NCBI RefSeq assembly: GCF_002994445.1
Contig: NZ_MRZJ01000007.1
Span: forward strand, 1 to 64,000
DNA: 64,000 nt
Source: Staphylococcus simulans
Lineage (GTDB): Bacteria > Bacillota > Bacilli > Staphylococcales > Staphylococcaceae
Direction: 5' to 3'
Under the pieces are notes generated by a model. It was given only the letters and a program-made list of their open reading frames with translations, made no database searches and was not told the DNA's origin. A program made the position numbers and the translations under genes. Of this stretch, positions 11,499 through 19,177 are shown piece after piece; position 1 is the first letter of the stretch; each line of letters opens with the position of its first letter.

Positions 11499-11972
11499 AT
11501 GATAAAAATCAACAACATTGATCAAATGAATCAATTTGCTGAAATTCTGACTAAGCATTTACAACCCAAAGATTTAATTCTATTAGACGGTAATTTAGGT
11601 GCAGGGAAAACAACATTAAGTCAATTTATCGGAAAGCACTTAGGCGTGAAACGTACGATCAATTCACCGACCTTCAATATTATTAAATCCTATAAAGGAA
11701 CAAACATGAAATTTCATCATATGGATTGCTATCGTTTAGAAGATTCAGAAGAAGATTTAGGATTCGATGAATATTTTGAAGACAATGCTGTCATCGTAAT
11801 CGAATGGAGCGAATTTATTAAAGACTTGCTGCCGAACGCATTCTTGCGTATTCAAATCACTGCTCAAGATGCGCAGACAAGAACGCTTAATATAGAAGCA
11901 AGCGGACAACATTATAAAGCATTAAAGGAGGAAGTCGAACGTGAACTATCTGCTGCTGGATACATCCAATAA
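11499..11972 (+). CDS. tsaE: tRNA t6A biosynthesis ATPase TsaE
   Basis: This 157-residue P-loop ATPase belongs to the TsaB-TsaD-TsaE machinery that adds threonylcarbamoyl to A37 of tRNAs reading ANN codons. Walker A is LDGNLGAGKTTLSQFIG near residue 35 and HHMDCYRLE near 80 is typical. The ATG at 11499 lies eight bases after TAGGAG. The gene opens the tsaE-tsaB-rimI-tsaD operon and overlaps tsaB by 32 bases. Confidence 0.93.
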   Translation: MIKINNIDQMNQFAEILTKHLQPKDLILLDGNLGAGKTTLSQFIGKHLGVKRTINSPTFNIIKSYKGTNMKFHHMDCYRLEDSEEDLGFDEYFEDNAVIVIEWSEFIKDLLPNAFLRIQITAQDAQTRTLNIEASGQHYKALKEEVERELSAAGYIQ

Positions 11973-12606
11973 GCCTATGTCGCTTGCAATTATGCAAGAT
12001 GATACAGTTTTAGTTGAACATACTACGAATATTAAACGCAATCACTCTGTACAGTTGATGCCTGCGATTCAAACAATTATCTCAGAAGCAGGAATGACAA
12101 AGCAGGATATTGATGCCATTGTTGCCGCAAAAGGACCGGGTTCTTATACAGGTTTAAGAATCGGAGTAACGATTGCTAAAACATTAGCGTATGCACTGAA
12201 TACGCAATTGTATGGTGTATCATCTCTTGCTGCTTTAGCTGCAACGATACCAAACATTCATGCAAATCAACTGATTGTTCCAGTGTTTGATGCGAGAAGA
12301 GAAGCGGTTTATACCGGCGTTTATCGTTATGAGCAAGGCAAACTTGTCACTATGCTGGAAGATCAGTATATGACAATTTCTGAACTTAACAACTATCTTG
12401 AACAAAATGCATTGCCTTATGTATTTGTCGGATATGATTTAGAAAACATCCAAGATCTGCTCCATGGGAATATCTTGCATCAACTTCCAAAAGCCAGTGC
12501 TATGCATGCATTAATCGAAAATCCTGAAGACATTCATACCTTTAAACCAGACTACCTGAAATTATCTGAGGCAGAACGCAATTGGTTAAAAACACAACAG
12601 GATTAG
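11941..12606 (+). CDS. tsaB: tRNA t6A biosynthesis protein TsaB
   Basis: This 221-residue ASKHA-fold protein is the partner of TsaD in t6A formation. The N-terminus (LLLDTSNKPMSLAI) and AAKGPGSYTGLRIGVTIAKTLAY near residue 62 are family signatures. It starts with GTG after AAAGGAGG, within the end of tsaE. Like other TsaB proteins it lacks the metal-binding HxxxH of TsaD. Confidence 0.93.
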   Translation: MNYLLLDTSNKPMSLAIMQDDTVLVEHTTNIKRNHSVQLMPAIQTIISEAGMTKQDIDAIVAAKGPGSYTGLRIGVTIAKTLAYALNTQLYGVSSLAALAATIPNIHANQLIVPVFDARREAVYTGVYRYEQGKLVTMLEDQYMTISELNNYLEQNALPYVFVGYDLENIQDLLHGNILHQLPKASAMHALIENPEDIHTFKPDYLKLSEAERNWLKTQQD

Positions 12607-13046
12607 ACAATTTAAATATACGATTAATGACTTTGGAAGATGTACCGCAAGTATTTGATTTAGAACGTACCTGCTTTAATGACAGCTCTTGGACAATTGA
12701 TGCGTTTTATCATGAAGTAGAGAAAAATAAATTTGCACGCTATTTTGTGATGGAATACAACCAAGAAATCATCGGTTATATCGGAATGTGGGTTGTGATT
12801 GATCAAGCACAAATCACAACGGTAGCCATTACTGAAACGATGCGCGGTTACGGTTTAGGAAAATTGATTATCGAATATGCAATGAGCTATGCAAGACAAA
12901 CATGTGATGTAATGAGTTTAGAAGTACGTATAGAAAATCGTCCGGCACGCCATGTTTATGAAGCTTTAGGCTTTAATTATGGCGGCAAACGCAAAAATTA
13001 TTATGGAGAGGGTGAGGACGCACTCGTAATGTGGGTGGATTTATAA
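12582..13046 (+). CDS. rimI: Ribosomal protein bS18-alanine N-acetyltransferase, RimI family
   Basis: This is a GNAT-family acetyltransferase of up to 154 residues. The acetyl-CoA loop is [16 protein letters not shown] near residue 85. [27 protein letters not shown] near the C-terminus is typical of RimI. The start is uncertain: the frame opens at a TTG at 12582 inside tsaB, and no strong ribosome site is visible. The well-conserved part begins near residue 13 (IRLMTLEDV). It is translationally linked to tsaD by TAATG at its stop. Confidence 0.88.
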   Translation: MVKNTTGLDNLNIRLMTLEDVPQVFDLERTCFNDSSWTIDAFYHEVEKNKFARYFVMEYNQEIIGYIGMWVVIDQAQITTVAITETMRGYGLGKLIIEYAMSYARQTCDVMSLEVRIENRPARHVYEALGFNYGGKRKNYYGEGEDALVMWVDL

Positions 13047-14071
13047 TGGAAAAAGATACATTAATTTTAGCAATAGAATCAAGCTGTGACGAAACTAGTG
13101 CTAGTGTGATAAAAAACGGTAAAGAAATTTTAAGCAACGCAGTATTAAGCCAAATCGAAAGTCATAAACGATTCGGCGGTGTTGTACCTGAAGTCGCAAG
13201 CAGACATCATGTAGAAGGTATTACAGGTACAATTGATGAAGCGTTAGAAACAGCACAAACAGATATGAAGGATATAGATGCGGTGGCTGTAACAGAAGGA
13301 CCGGGACTTATCGGTGCATTATTAATCGGCATCAACGCCGCAAAGGCTTTAGCTTTTGCTTATGATAAGCCTTTAATCCCAGTTCATCATATTGCAGGGC
13401 ATATCTATGCGAATAATTTAGAAGAACCTTTTGCATTTCCGTTAATGGCTTTAATTGTTTCAGGCGGTCATACGGAACTTGTATATATGAAAGATCATTT
13501 GAACTTTGAAGTTATCGGAGAAACAAGAGATGATGCAGTGGGGGAAGCTTATGATAAAGTTGCACGTACGATTGGTCTGCCTTATCCAGGCGGACCAAAG
13601 GTAGATCAATTAGCAGCAAAAGGCAAAGATGTATATGACTTTCCGCGTGTATGGTTAGAACCAGACAGTTTTGATTTCAGTTTCAGCGGACTTAAAAGCG
13701 CAGTTATTAATAAGCTGCATAATCTAAAACAAAAAAATGAAACAATTGTCCCTGAAGATGTAGCAGCAAGTTTCCAAAACAGTGTCGTTGAAGTATTGGT
13801 TGGAAAAGCAATTAAAGCGTGCGAAGCATACGAAGTCAATCAATTGATTGTCGCTGGCGGTGTCGCAAGCAACAAAGGATTGCGACAAGCTTTGAAAACA
13901 GCATGTGCAGAACATGATATTAAGCTTTCGATTCCTAACCCTAAACTTTGTACAGATAATGCGGCTATGATTGGCGCAGCAGGCTACTATATGTATGAAG
14001 CAGGGATGAAAGCTGACTTAGATTTAAATGGTAAAAGCAGTATAGATATCGAAGAATTTTCAGTTGAATAA
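13046..14071 (+). CDS. tsaD: tRNA N6-adenosine threonylcarbamoyltransferase TsaD
   Basis: This 341-residue protein (older name Gcp) transfers the threonylcarbamoyl group to tRNA A37. The metal-binding [11 protein letters not shown] is near residue 111. [13 protein letters not shown] at the N-terminus and [13 protein letters not shown] near 265 are ASKHA motifs. The ATG at 13046 overlaps the rimI stop. A terminator follows 8 bases after the stop, so it is the last gene of the operon. Confidence 0.96.
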   Translation: MEKDTLILAIESSCDETSASVIKNGKEILSNAVLSQIESHKRFGGVVPEVASRHHVEGITGTIDEALETAQTDMKDIDAVAVTEGPGLIGALLIGINAAKALAFAYDKPLIPVHHIAGHIYANNLEEPFAFPLMALIVSGGHTELVYMKDHLNFEVIGETRDDAVGEAYDKVARTIGLPYPGGPKVDQLAAKGKDVYDFPRVWLEPDSFDFSFSGLKSAVINKLHNLKQKNETIVPEDVAASFQNSVVEVLVGKAIKACEAYEVNQLIVAGGVASNKGLRQALKTACAEHDIKLSIPNPKLCTDNAAMIGAAGYYMYEAGMKADLDLNGKSSIDIEEFSVE

Positions 14072-14078
14072 CATTGAG

Positions 14079-14114
14079 GTGTCTTGAATCATTTCTATTC
14101 AAGGCACTTTTTTT
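14079..14114 (+). terminator. Terminator of the tsaE-tsaB-rimI-tsaD operon
   Basis: An 11-bp stem (14079-14089 with 14097-14107, one mismatch or wobble) is followed by a T run. Confidence 0.85.
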
Positions 14115-14200
14115 ATACCATGACATAGTAATATTACTAGATAATGAACTTTAAAAACACTTTACAAAGTTAATGGTTTGTCAATAGCGAACGTGCGTAC

Positions 14201-14360
14201 TTATCAACAGAAAGTGAATAACTTGTGGATAGTTGTGTGTAATTATGTGAATAACTGTAGATTTAGATGTGAATTGTTGAAAAAACAGTGTCTTTTTACT
14301 TGTGGATAAAGTGGATAACTCTGTGGATAGTTGATGTAATGGGGTTTCGGATGTGCATAA
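14201..14360. promoter_or_regulatory. DnaA-box cluster
   Basis: Eight 9-mers close to TTATCCACA lie within 160 bases. They are 14201-14209 (plus orientation), then in the reverse orientation 14213-14221, 14224-14232, 14246-14254, 14301-14309 (perfect), 14310-14318, 14322-14330 and 14352-14360. Six differ from consensus at one position and one (14213) at two. Seven share one orientation. The region holds no credible gene. From memory, one of the DnaA-box clusters described in Bacillus subtilis also lies at gcp (tsaD), so a conserved DnaA-titrating site is the likely role. There is no dnaA/dnaN or AT-rich unwinding region, so it is not oriC. Confidence 0.8.
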
Positions 14361-14382
14361 TTTTGTTAAGGAATTGTAATAA

Positions 14383-14420
14383 AAGAGGTGCAAAAATGAG
14401 TATTCATTTCTGCACCTCTT
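14383..14420. terminator. Terminator of the ABC-F gene
   Basis: A perfect 10-bp stem (14383-14392 with 14411-14420) lies 14 bases after the ABC-F stop on the minus strand. It has A or T runs on both sides, so it may work in both directions. Confidence 0.8.
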
Positions 14421-14433
14421 AAACTATTATTGC

Positions 14434-16359
14434 TTATATCATTTTTTCTTGTAATTCTTCCCATTTCAACATCACTTGTTCGAGTTGCTGTTCGATTGTA
14501 TCTTTTTCTTCAGCTAATTGTGCTGCTTTTTCTGGATCATTAAAGACTTCAGGTTGTGTTAAAGCAGTATCGATCGCTTCTATTTGCTGCTCGAAGGATT
14601 CAATCTCTGATTCGCAGCTTTCAATTTGACGTTCCAATTGGCGCAATTCTCTTCTTTGCGCTTTTTGGTCTTCATATGAATGGTTAGTATCGTCTTTGGC
14701 TGTTTCGACAGCTTGTTCAGCTTCTTGTTTGGCCAAAATAGCAGCTTGTTCCTCTGTTTTATCTAAGTAATATTGATAGTCGCCGGCATAAACTGTACCG
14801 CCATCTGGCTGCATATCAAAGATTTTATTCGCAAGCTGATTAATAAAGTAGCGGTCGTGCGAAACGAAAATTAATGTACCCTCAAAGTTTTGCAGCGCTT
14901 GTTCGAGCATTTCTTTAGAATCAATATCTAAGTGGTTAGTCGGTTCATCTAATATTAAAACGTTGTTGCGTTCTAACATTAATAACGCCAGCTGCAAACG
15001 TGCTTTTTCTCCGCCTGATAAGTCATTGATAATTTTTTTAACATCTTCTTGTACGAATAAGAAACGGCCTAATACCGCACGTACATCTTTTTCAGGCATC
15101 GTAGGATATTGATCCCATACATAATCTAGAATCGTTTTGTTAGATTTGAACTCCGCTTGCTTTTGATCGTAGTAACCGACACGCAAGTTTGCACCGTGAG
15201 TAATCTCTCCGCCGAGTTTAGGGAGTCTATCCGCAACGGTTTTAATAAAGGTAGATTTGCCGATACCGTTCGGACCGATAACACCGATATGATTGCCTTT
15301 TGTGACTTCCATCGTAATAGGGGCAATGACTGGTTCTGTATAACCGATTTCTAAATTGCGGATATGGTAAACGTCATTGCCTGTATTGCGGTCGAAATCA
15401 AATTGGATGTTAGCACTGCGTGCATCGAGCATAGGTTTATCGATACGTTCGATTTTTTCTAATACTTTTCTTCGGCTTTTAGCCATGCCGCTCGTTGAAG
15501 CACGTGTGATATTTTTTTCGACAAATGTTTCTAAACGTTTGATTTCAGCTTGTTGACGTTCATATTCTTGCATACGTTTTTGATAGTATTGATCGCGCTG
15601 TGTGATAAATTTACTGTAATTGCCTACATAGTGCTGAACTGCACCTAAAGCCACGTTATAAATTTGGTTGACGGTTTTGTCTAAGAAGAAGCGGTCGTGA
15701 CTGATAATCACAATAGCGCCTTTAAAGAAGTTCAAATAATCTTCAAGCCATTGTGTAGTTTCCATATCTAAATGGTTGGTAGGTTCGTCAAGCAGTAATA
15801 AGTCCGGTTCGCTGAGCAGCATTTGTGCAAGTGAAAGACATGTTTTTTGTCCGCCGCTGAAGTCGTTTACAGGACGGTGAAAGTCTTCTTCATTAAAATT
15901 CAGACCATGAAGAACTGTTTTGATTTTACTTTCAAATTGATAACCCTCTAAGCGTTCAAATTGATTGGATAACGATTCGTATTTGGCCATATGTTCTTTA
16001 AACGTATCAGTTTCATATTCATCCGCATGCTCAGCAAGCCATGTTGTTTCTGCTTGCATCGCTTGTTCCATTTGTTTCAAATGAGCGAAAGGTTTAGACA
16101 TTTCTTCCCAAACTGAGTGGTGGGTATCGAGTGTCATTTGTTGGGTTAAATAACCGACTTTCAAATTTTTGATTTTTGATACATTGCCGCTGTCGTAGCC
16201 ATCGACACCTGCAATGATTTTCATTAATGTAGATTTGCCGGCACCGTTTCTGCCGACAATTCCGATTTTTTCATGACTCTTTACTTCAAAGTGGACATCG
16301 CTAAAGATTTCTTCACCATCGAAGGATTTTGAGACATTGTTAAGTTGCAGTAATATCAT
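14434..16359 (-). CDS. ABC-F family ribosome-associated ATPase (YdiF type)
   Basis: This 641-residue protein has two ABC ATPase domains and no membrane segments. Walker A motifs are GRNGAGKSTLMK near residue 36 and GPNGIGKSTFIK near 358. Signatures are DFSGGQKTCLSLAQ and DLSGGEKARLQLAL. An interdomain linker follows the first domain (about 235-300). The C-terminal 100 residues are a predicted coiled coil rich in Glu and Gln. ABC-F proteins act on the ribosome; this subtype is a housekeeping one found next to tsaD in Firmicutes, not an obvious drug-resistance allele. The ATG at 16359 lacks an adjacent strong ribosome site; the nearest one lies beyond a hairpin (see the separate entry). Confidence 0.9.
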   Translation of the reverse strand: MILLQLNNVSKSFDGEEIFSDVHFEVKSHEKIGIVGRNGAGKSTLMKIIAGVDGYDSGNVSKIKNLKVGYLTQQMTLDTHHSVWEEMSKPFAHLKQMEQAMQAETTWLAEHADEYETDTFKEHMAKYESLSNQFERLEGYQFESKIKTVLHGLNFNEEDFHRPVNDFSGGQKTCLSLAQMLLSEPDLLLLDEPTNHLDMETTQWLEDYLNFFKGAIVIISHDRFFLDKTVNQIYNVALGAVQHYVGNYSKFITQRDQYYQKRMQEYERQQAEIKRLETFVEKNITRASTSGMAKSRRKVLEKIERIDKPMLDARSANIQFDFDRNTGNDVYHIRNLEIGYTEPVIAPITMEVTKGNHIGVIGPNGIGKSTFIKTVADRLPKLGGEITHGANLRVGYYDQKQAEFKSNKTILDYVWDQYPTMPEKDVRAVLGRFLFVQEDVKKIINDLSGGEKARLQLALLMLERNNVLILDEPTNHLDIDSKEMLEQALQNFEGTLIFVSHDRYFINQLANKIFDMQPDGGTVYAGDYQYYLDKTEEQAAILAKQEAEQAVETAKDDTNHSYEDQKAQRRELRQLERQIESCESEIESFEQQIEAIDTALTQPEVFNDPEKAAQLAEEKDTIEQQLEQVMLKWEELQEKMI

Positions 16360-16406
16360 TCTTTTGTTTACGAGATGAATCTAATTAATATCTCGTAGTC
16401 CTCCTT
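16360..16406 (-). promoter_or_regulatory. Ribosome site separated from its start codon by a hairpin
   Basis: On the minus strand a strong AAGGAGGA (16399-16406) lies about 40 bases before the ABC-F ATG. Between them is a perfect 8-bp inverted repeat (16390-16397 with 16369-16376). Folding that hairpin would bring the Shine-Dalgarno to about 10 bases from the ATG. The sequence right before the ATG (AACAAAAGA) is a poor ribosome site. The stem and distances are seen; the bridging function is inference. Confidence 0.6.
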
Positions 16407-16582
16407 CCTAAAAAAGCGTCGCTTAGTTACTATTATAAGCGCTATCGGCATTATTTCCCAACATATCATGTCAGACATTATTTTTTGTCGTTTTGCATCG
16501 ATTCGGTGTGATTTTAAAGTAATTTTGGACAAGTAATTTTGATTTGTTTCGAAAATATGTATTCAAAACAATAATATAATCG

Positions 16583-16689
16583 TATAATAGTTACTATATT
16601 GCTGTAATTTGTATAGGCAAGTTTCATTAATTCTGAATACGGTAGGGAGATTTCACGAAACTGTTGATATTACAGTCATTCCTTTTTTT
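16583..16689 (+). ncRNA. Possible small structured RNA upstream of rex
   Basis: A TATAAT at 16583-16588 (weak -35) precedes a nested pair of stems: CTGTAAT (16602-16608) with ATTACAG (16669-16675), and inside it GTTTC (16621-16625) with GAAAC (16657-16661). A T run follows at 16683-16689. No ORF is credible here. It could be a short regulatory RNA of about 95 bases or part of a long rex leader. The rest of the 560-base gap between the ABC-F gene and rex shows no gene and no clear Rex operator. Confidence 0.35.
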
Positions 16690-16922
16690 GATACCATGGG
16701 GTATACTTAAGTAATAAAAAACGTTTACAGAATTTTTGTCAGATGCAATATAACAAAATAAAAACTATAAGAACACTATAATCTGCTTGATCTGCGTAAA
16801 TGATTCAATATTTGCGCAACTCCATCACTGTGCTATCAAAATTGTACTATAAGAAGCAGTATTAATATGGGTAAATTGAAAAGTTCTAGGATAGTAGTTT
16901 GAAAGATTTGGAGGAAAACAGA

Positions 16923-17564
16923 TTGGCAAATCAAAATAATAAAATTCCTCGCGCGACTTTGAAGCGATTACCACTATATTACCGTTTCGTGAACACACTG
17001 CATATTAAGGGCATAGACCGCGTGAATTCTAAAACAATCAGTGAAGCATTAGACATTGATTCAGCTACAATCAGACGTGATTTTTCCTATTTCGGAGAAC
17101 TTGGAAAAAAAGGTTATGGTTATAATGTCGAAAGCTTAATGGAATTCTTTAAAGGTGAAATCAGCGAAAGTGATGTTATAAGTATCGGCTTAGTCGGCGT
17201 AGGTAACTTAGGTAAAGCGTTGCTTTCATATAACTTCTCAATCCATGATGATATGGTGATTACCGAAGCTTTTGATATTAATCCCGATGTGATCGGCAAA
17301 CAATTCGGTAAAGTAACAGTCAAAGATATGAAGGATATAAAAGATATCTTAGATAAAGGGAATTTGGATGTAGTTATTTTAACAACACCGGGAGAAGCGG
17401 CTCAAACTGCAGCGGATGAGCTTGTTAAAAGTAATGTGAAAGGTATTTTGAACTTTACACCTTCACGCATTGATGTTCCTGATGATGTGTCTGTTCATCA
17501 TATAGATTTAGGGATTGAATTACAGTCATTGTTATTCTTTATGAATAACCTTAATCGTAAATAA
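16923..17564 (+). CDS. rex: Redox-sensing transcriptional repressor Rex
   Basis: This 213-residue repressor senses the NADH/NAD ratio and controls fermentation and anaerobic respiration genes. The N-terminal winged helix begins [15 protein letters not shown] and contains [24 protein letters not shown]. The Rossmann nucleotide-binding motif [13 protein letters not shown] is near residue 86. I chose the TTG at 16923 because GGAGG lies nine bases before it and the family begins here; an upstream TTG at 16899 would add eight residues across that ribosome site. It is a single-gene unit ended by the terminator at 17568. Confidence 0.93.
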   Translation: MANQNNKIPRATLKRLPLYYRFVNTLHIKGIDRVNSKTISEALDIDSATIRRDFSYFGELGKKGYGYNVESLMEFFKGEISESDVISIGLVGVGNLGKALLSYNFSIHDDMVITEAFDINPDVIGKQFGKVTVKDMKDIKDILDKGNLDVVILTTPGEAAQTAADELVKSNVKGILNFTPSRIDVPDDVSVHHIDLGIELQSLLFFMNNLNRK

Positions 17565-17567
17565 AGA

Positions 17568-17610
17568 AAAGGAGTTTGCATGAATTATTGAATTCATCGC
17601 AAACTCCTTT
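17568..17610. terminator. Bidirectional terminator between rex and tusA-like gene
   Basis: A perfect 12-bp stem (17568-17579 with 17599-17610) lies between converging genes, with T runs on both strands. Confidence 0.85.
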
Positions 17611-17615
17611 TTATA

Positions 17616-17840
17616 TTAAGCTTTTTGAACTGTGATTGTCCAAGAAGCATCGCCAAGTTGTTCGTAATTAGTTACGGGATAAGCTTTTTCAGCTGCCCAG
17701 TTTGGAATTGCTTCTGTTGCTTGAGTGCAATCAAAGTCGATTTTCAATTCGTCTCCGACATTCAGTTCTTCCATTTTCTTTTGTGCTTCAATTAAAGGGA
17801 AAGGGCAAACCATTCCTACAGTACCTAATTCGTATACCAT
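17616..17840 (-). CDS. TusA/YeeD-family sulfur carrier protein
   Basis: This 74-residue protein has the TusA/SirA fold with the single conserved cysteine in GMVCPFPLIEA near residue 12, which carries a persulfide or binds thiosulfate sulfur in this family. It lies 42 bases downstream of a YeeE/YedE membrane protein on the same strand. That pair matches TsuB with TsuA (YeeD with YeeE), a thiosulfate uptake system. The AAGGAGG site is strong. The exact substrate here is inferred from the pairing. Confidence 0.85.
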   Translation of the reverse strand: MVYELGTVGMVCPFPLIEAQKKMEELNVGDELKIDFDCTQATEAIPNWAAEKAYPVTNYEQLGDASWTITVQKA

Positions 17841-17882
17841 AATTGAATCCTCCTTGATTTATAATGCATTCGTGTGAATAGC

Positions 17883-18968
17883 TTATGATTGAGCAGCAGG
17901 TTGTGCTGATGATTGTGCAGAGGCTTTACGTGCCGCTTTCATAGGTTTGATGAAAATGAAGTAACTCATTAACCATGTACCTAAAATCATTGATGCTAAT
18001 GCAATCCAACCTTGCCATGAAAGTGCTGCTGTTGCAACTAATCCGTTACCGATAGAGCAACCGCCGGCTACAGATGCACCGAAGCCCATTGCCGCGCCGC
18101 CGATAACACTGTTGCGCAATGTCTTTTTATCCGGTAAACGCCAAGCAAATTCTCTTGAGCCTTTTGCTGCAATATATGATCCGATAAAGATACCAAGTAC
18201 TAAGAAAACGCCCCAGTCTAAGAATGATGTCTTACCAGATAAAATAAATTGTACCAAGTTCGATGAAGGTGTTGTGATACCAAGTCCGCCTTCACGTCCA
18301 GTAGAATAACTCATAGGCCAAGCAATTAATGCAATCAGACCTACAGCAATTGCCGCAACGAAAGGATGGAATTTCTTTTCAAAGAAGAAGTGGCGTACAC
18401 CTGTGAATTTTTGTTTTAATTTCGGTACTGCAATTTTAGGTTTAGGCTTGCGTAATGTTTTCGTTACTAAATAACCTGTAATTGCGACAAGTGCAATCAC
18501 CCAAATCCATGATGGAATACCTGTGCTTGTTGCCATGTCTGCGTTAACATTCGTTTTAGAATTCAAACCTTCCATAACGGGTTTGAGTAAACCGACTTTT
18601 GTAATCGCTGAGAAAATCGCATAAGAAATTAATGCTAACCAGCTGCCGATTAATCCTTCACCTGCACGGTAGTAAGTGCCTGTTGCACAACCTCCGGCAA
18701 GTACGATCCCGATACCGAAAATAAATGAACCTACAATTGTTCCGATAATAGGGAATGTGCCGTTATCTAAAGGTTTGCCGATAATGGCTGTAAATGCTAA
18801 AAGACCAATTGCTTGTACAGAAATCGCAATAAGCAAAGCATAAAACATTTTATTGTTCTTTTGTATATACATATCTCTGAATCCGCCAGCTAAGCAAAAG
18901 CGTGTACGTTGCATAACAAAACCGAGCAAAATACCCACGATTAAGCCGCTGATAATCATCCAAATCAT
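17883..18968 (-). CDS. YeeE/YedE (TsuA-like) thiosulfate transporter
   Basis: This 361-residue integral membrane protein has about nine to ten hydrophobic segments. Paired cysteine motifs are present: RTRFCLAGGFRDM near residue 25, LAGGCATGTYYRAGEG near 92 and VAGGCSIGNGL near 304. In TsuA such cysteines line the channel and relay thiosulfate. The last 15 residues are rich in Ala, Ser and Gln. The ATG follows GAGGGAG. It forms an operon with the TusA-like gene, and a possible operator sits in its promoter (19005-19033). Confidence 0.88.
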   Translation of the reverse strand: MIWMIISGLIVGILLGFVMQRTRFCLAGGFRDMYIQKNNKMFYALLIAISVQAIGLLAFTAIIGKPLDNGTFPIIGTIVGSFIFGIGIVLAGGCATGTYYRAGEGLIGSWLALISYAIFSAITKVGLLKPVMEGLNSKTNVNADMATSTGIPSWIWVIALVAITGYLVTKTLRKPKPKIAVPKLKQKFTGVRHFFFEKKFHPFVAAIAVGLIALIAWPMSYSTGREGGLGITTPSSNLVQFILSGKTSFLDWGVFLVLGIFIGSYIAAKGSREFAWRLPDKKTLRNSVIGGAAMGFGASVAGGCSIGNGLVATAALSWQGWIALASMILGTWLMSYFIFIKPMKAARKASAQSSAQPAAQS

Positions 18969-19004
18969 GAATCTCCCTCTTTTCCGATAATGTTAATATG
19001 TTTT

Positions 19005-19033
19005 ATCCTAATACAGAATGGTATTAATTGCAA
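19005..19033 (-). promoter_or_regulatory. Promoter with palindromic operator for the thiosulfate uptake genes
   Basis: On the minus strand TTGCAA (19028-19033) and TAGGAT (19005-19010) are 17 bases apart. The spacer contains a perfect inverted repeat AATAC-N6-GTATT (19010-19025). A repressor binding there would block polymerase. I cannot name it; a sulfur regulator such as CymR is one possibility. Confidence 0.5.
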
Positions 19034-19177
19034 GGTGTAAATTTTCCGTAACGCTTTTTAATTTGATTTCGAACTGAAAACTGTTGTTATGTTCAATGGA
19101 ATGAGATAGGTGAGGGGCTGAAAATATGCTAAAATAAAGGAAATGACGATTATCGATGTTTTAGGAGGATATGGTAG

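Noticed and set aside
13606..13915. Minus-strand ORFs inside tsaD
   Set aside because: They are antisense shadows of the conserved tsaD coding frame and have no ribosome sites.
14201..14360. Chromosomal replication origin
   Set aside because: DnaA boxes are present, but no dnaA, dnaN or rpmH genes and no clear AT-rich unwinding region are nearby.
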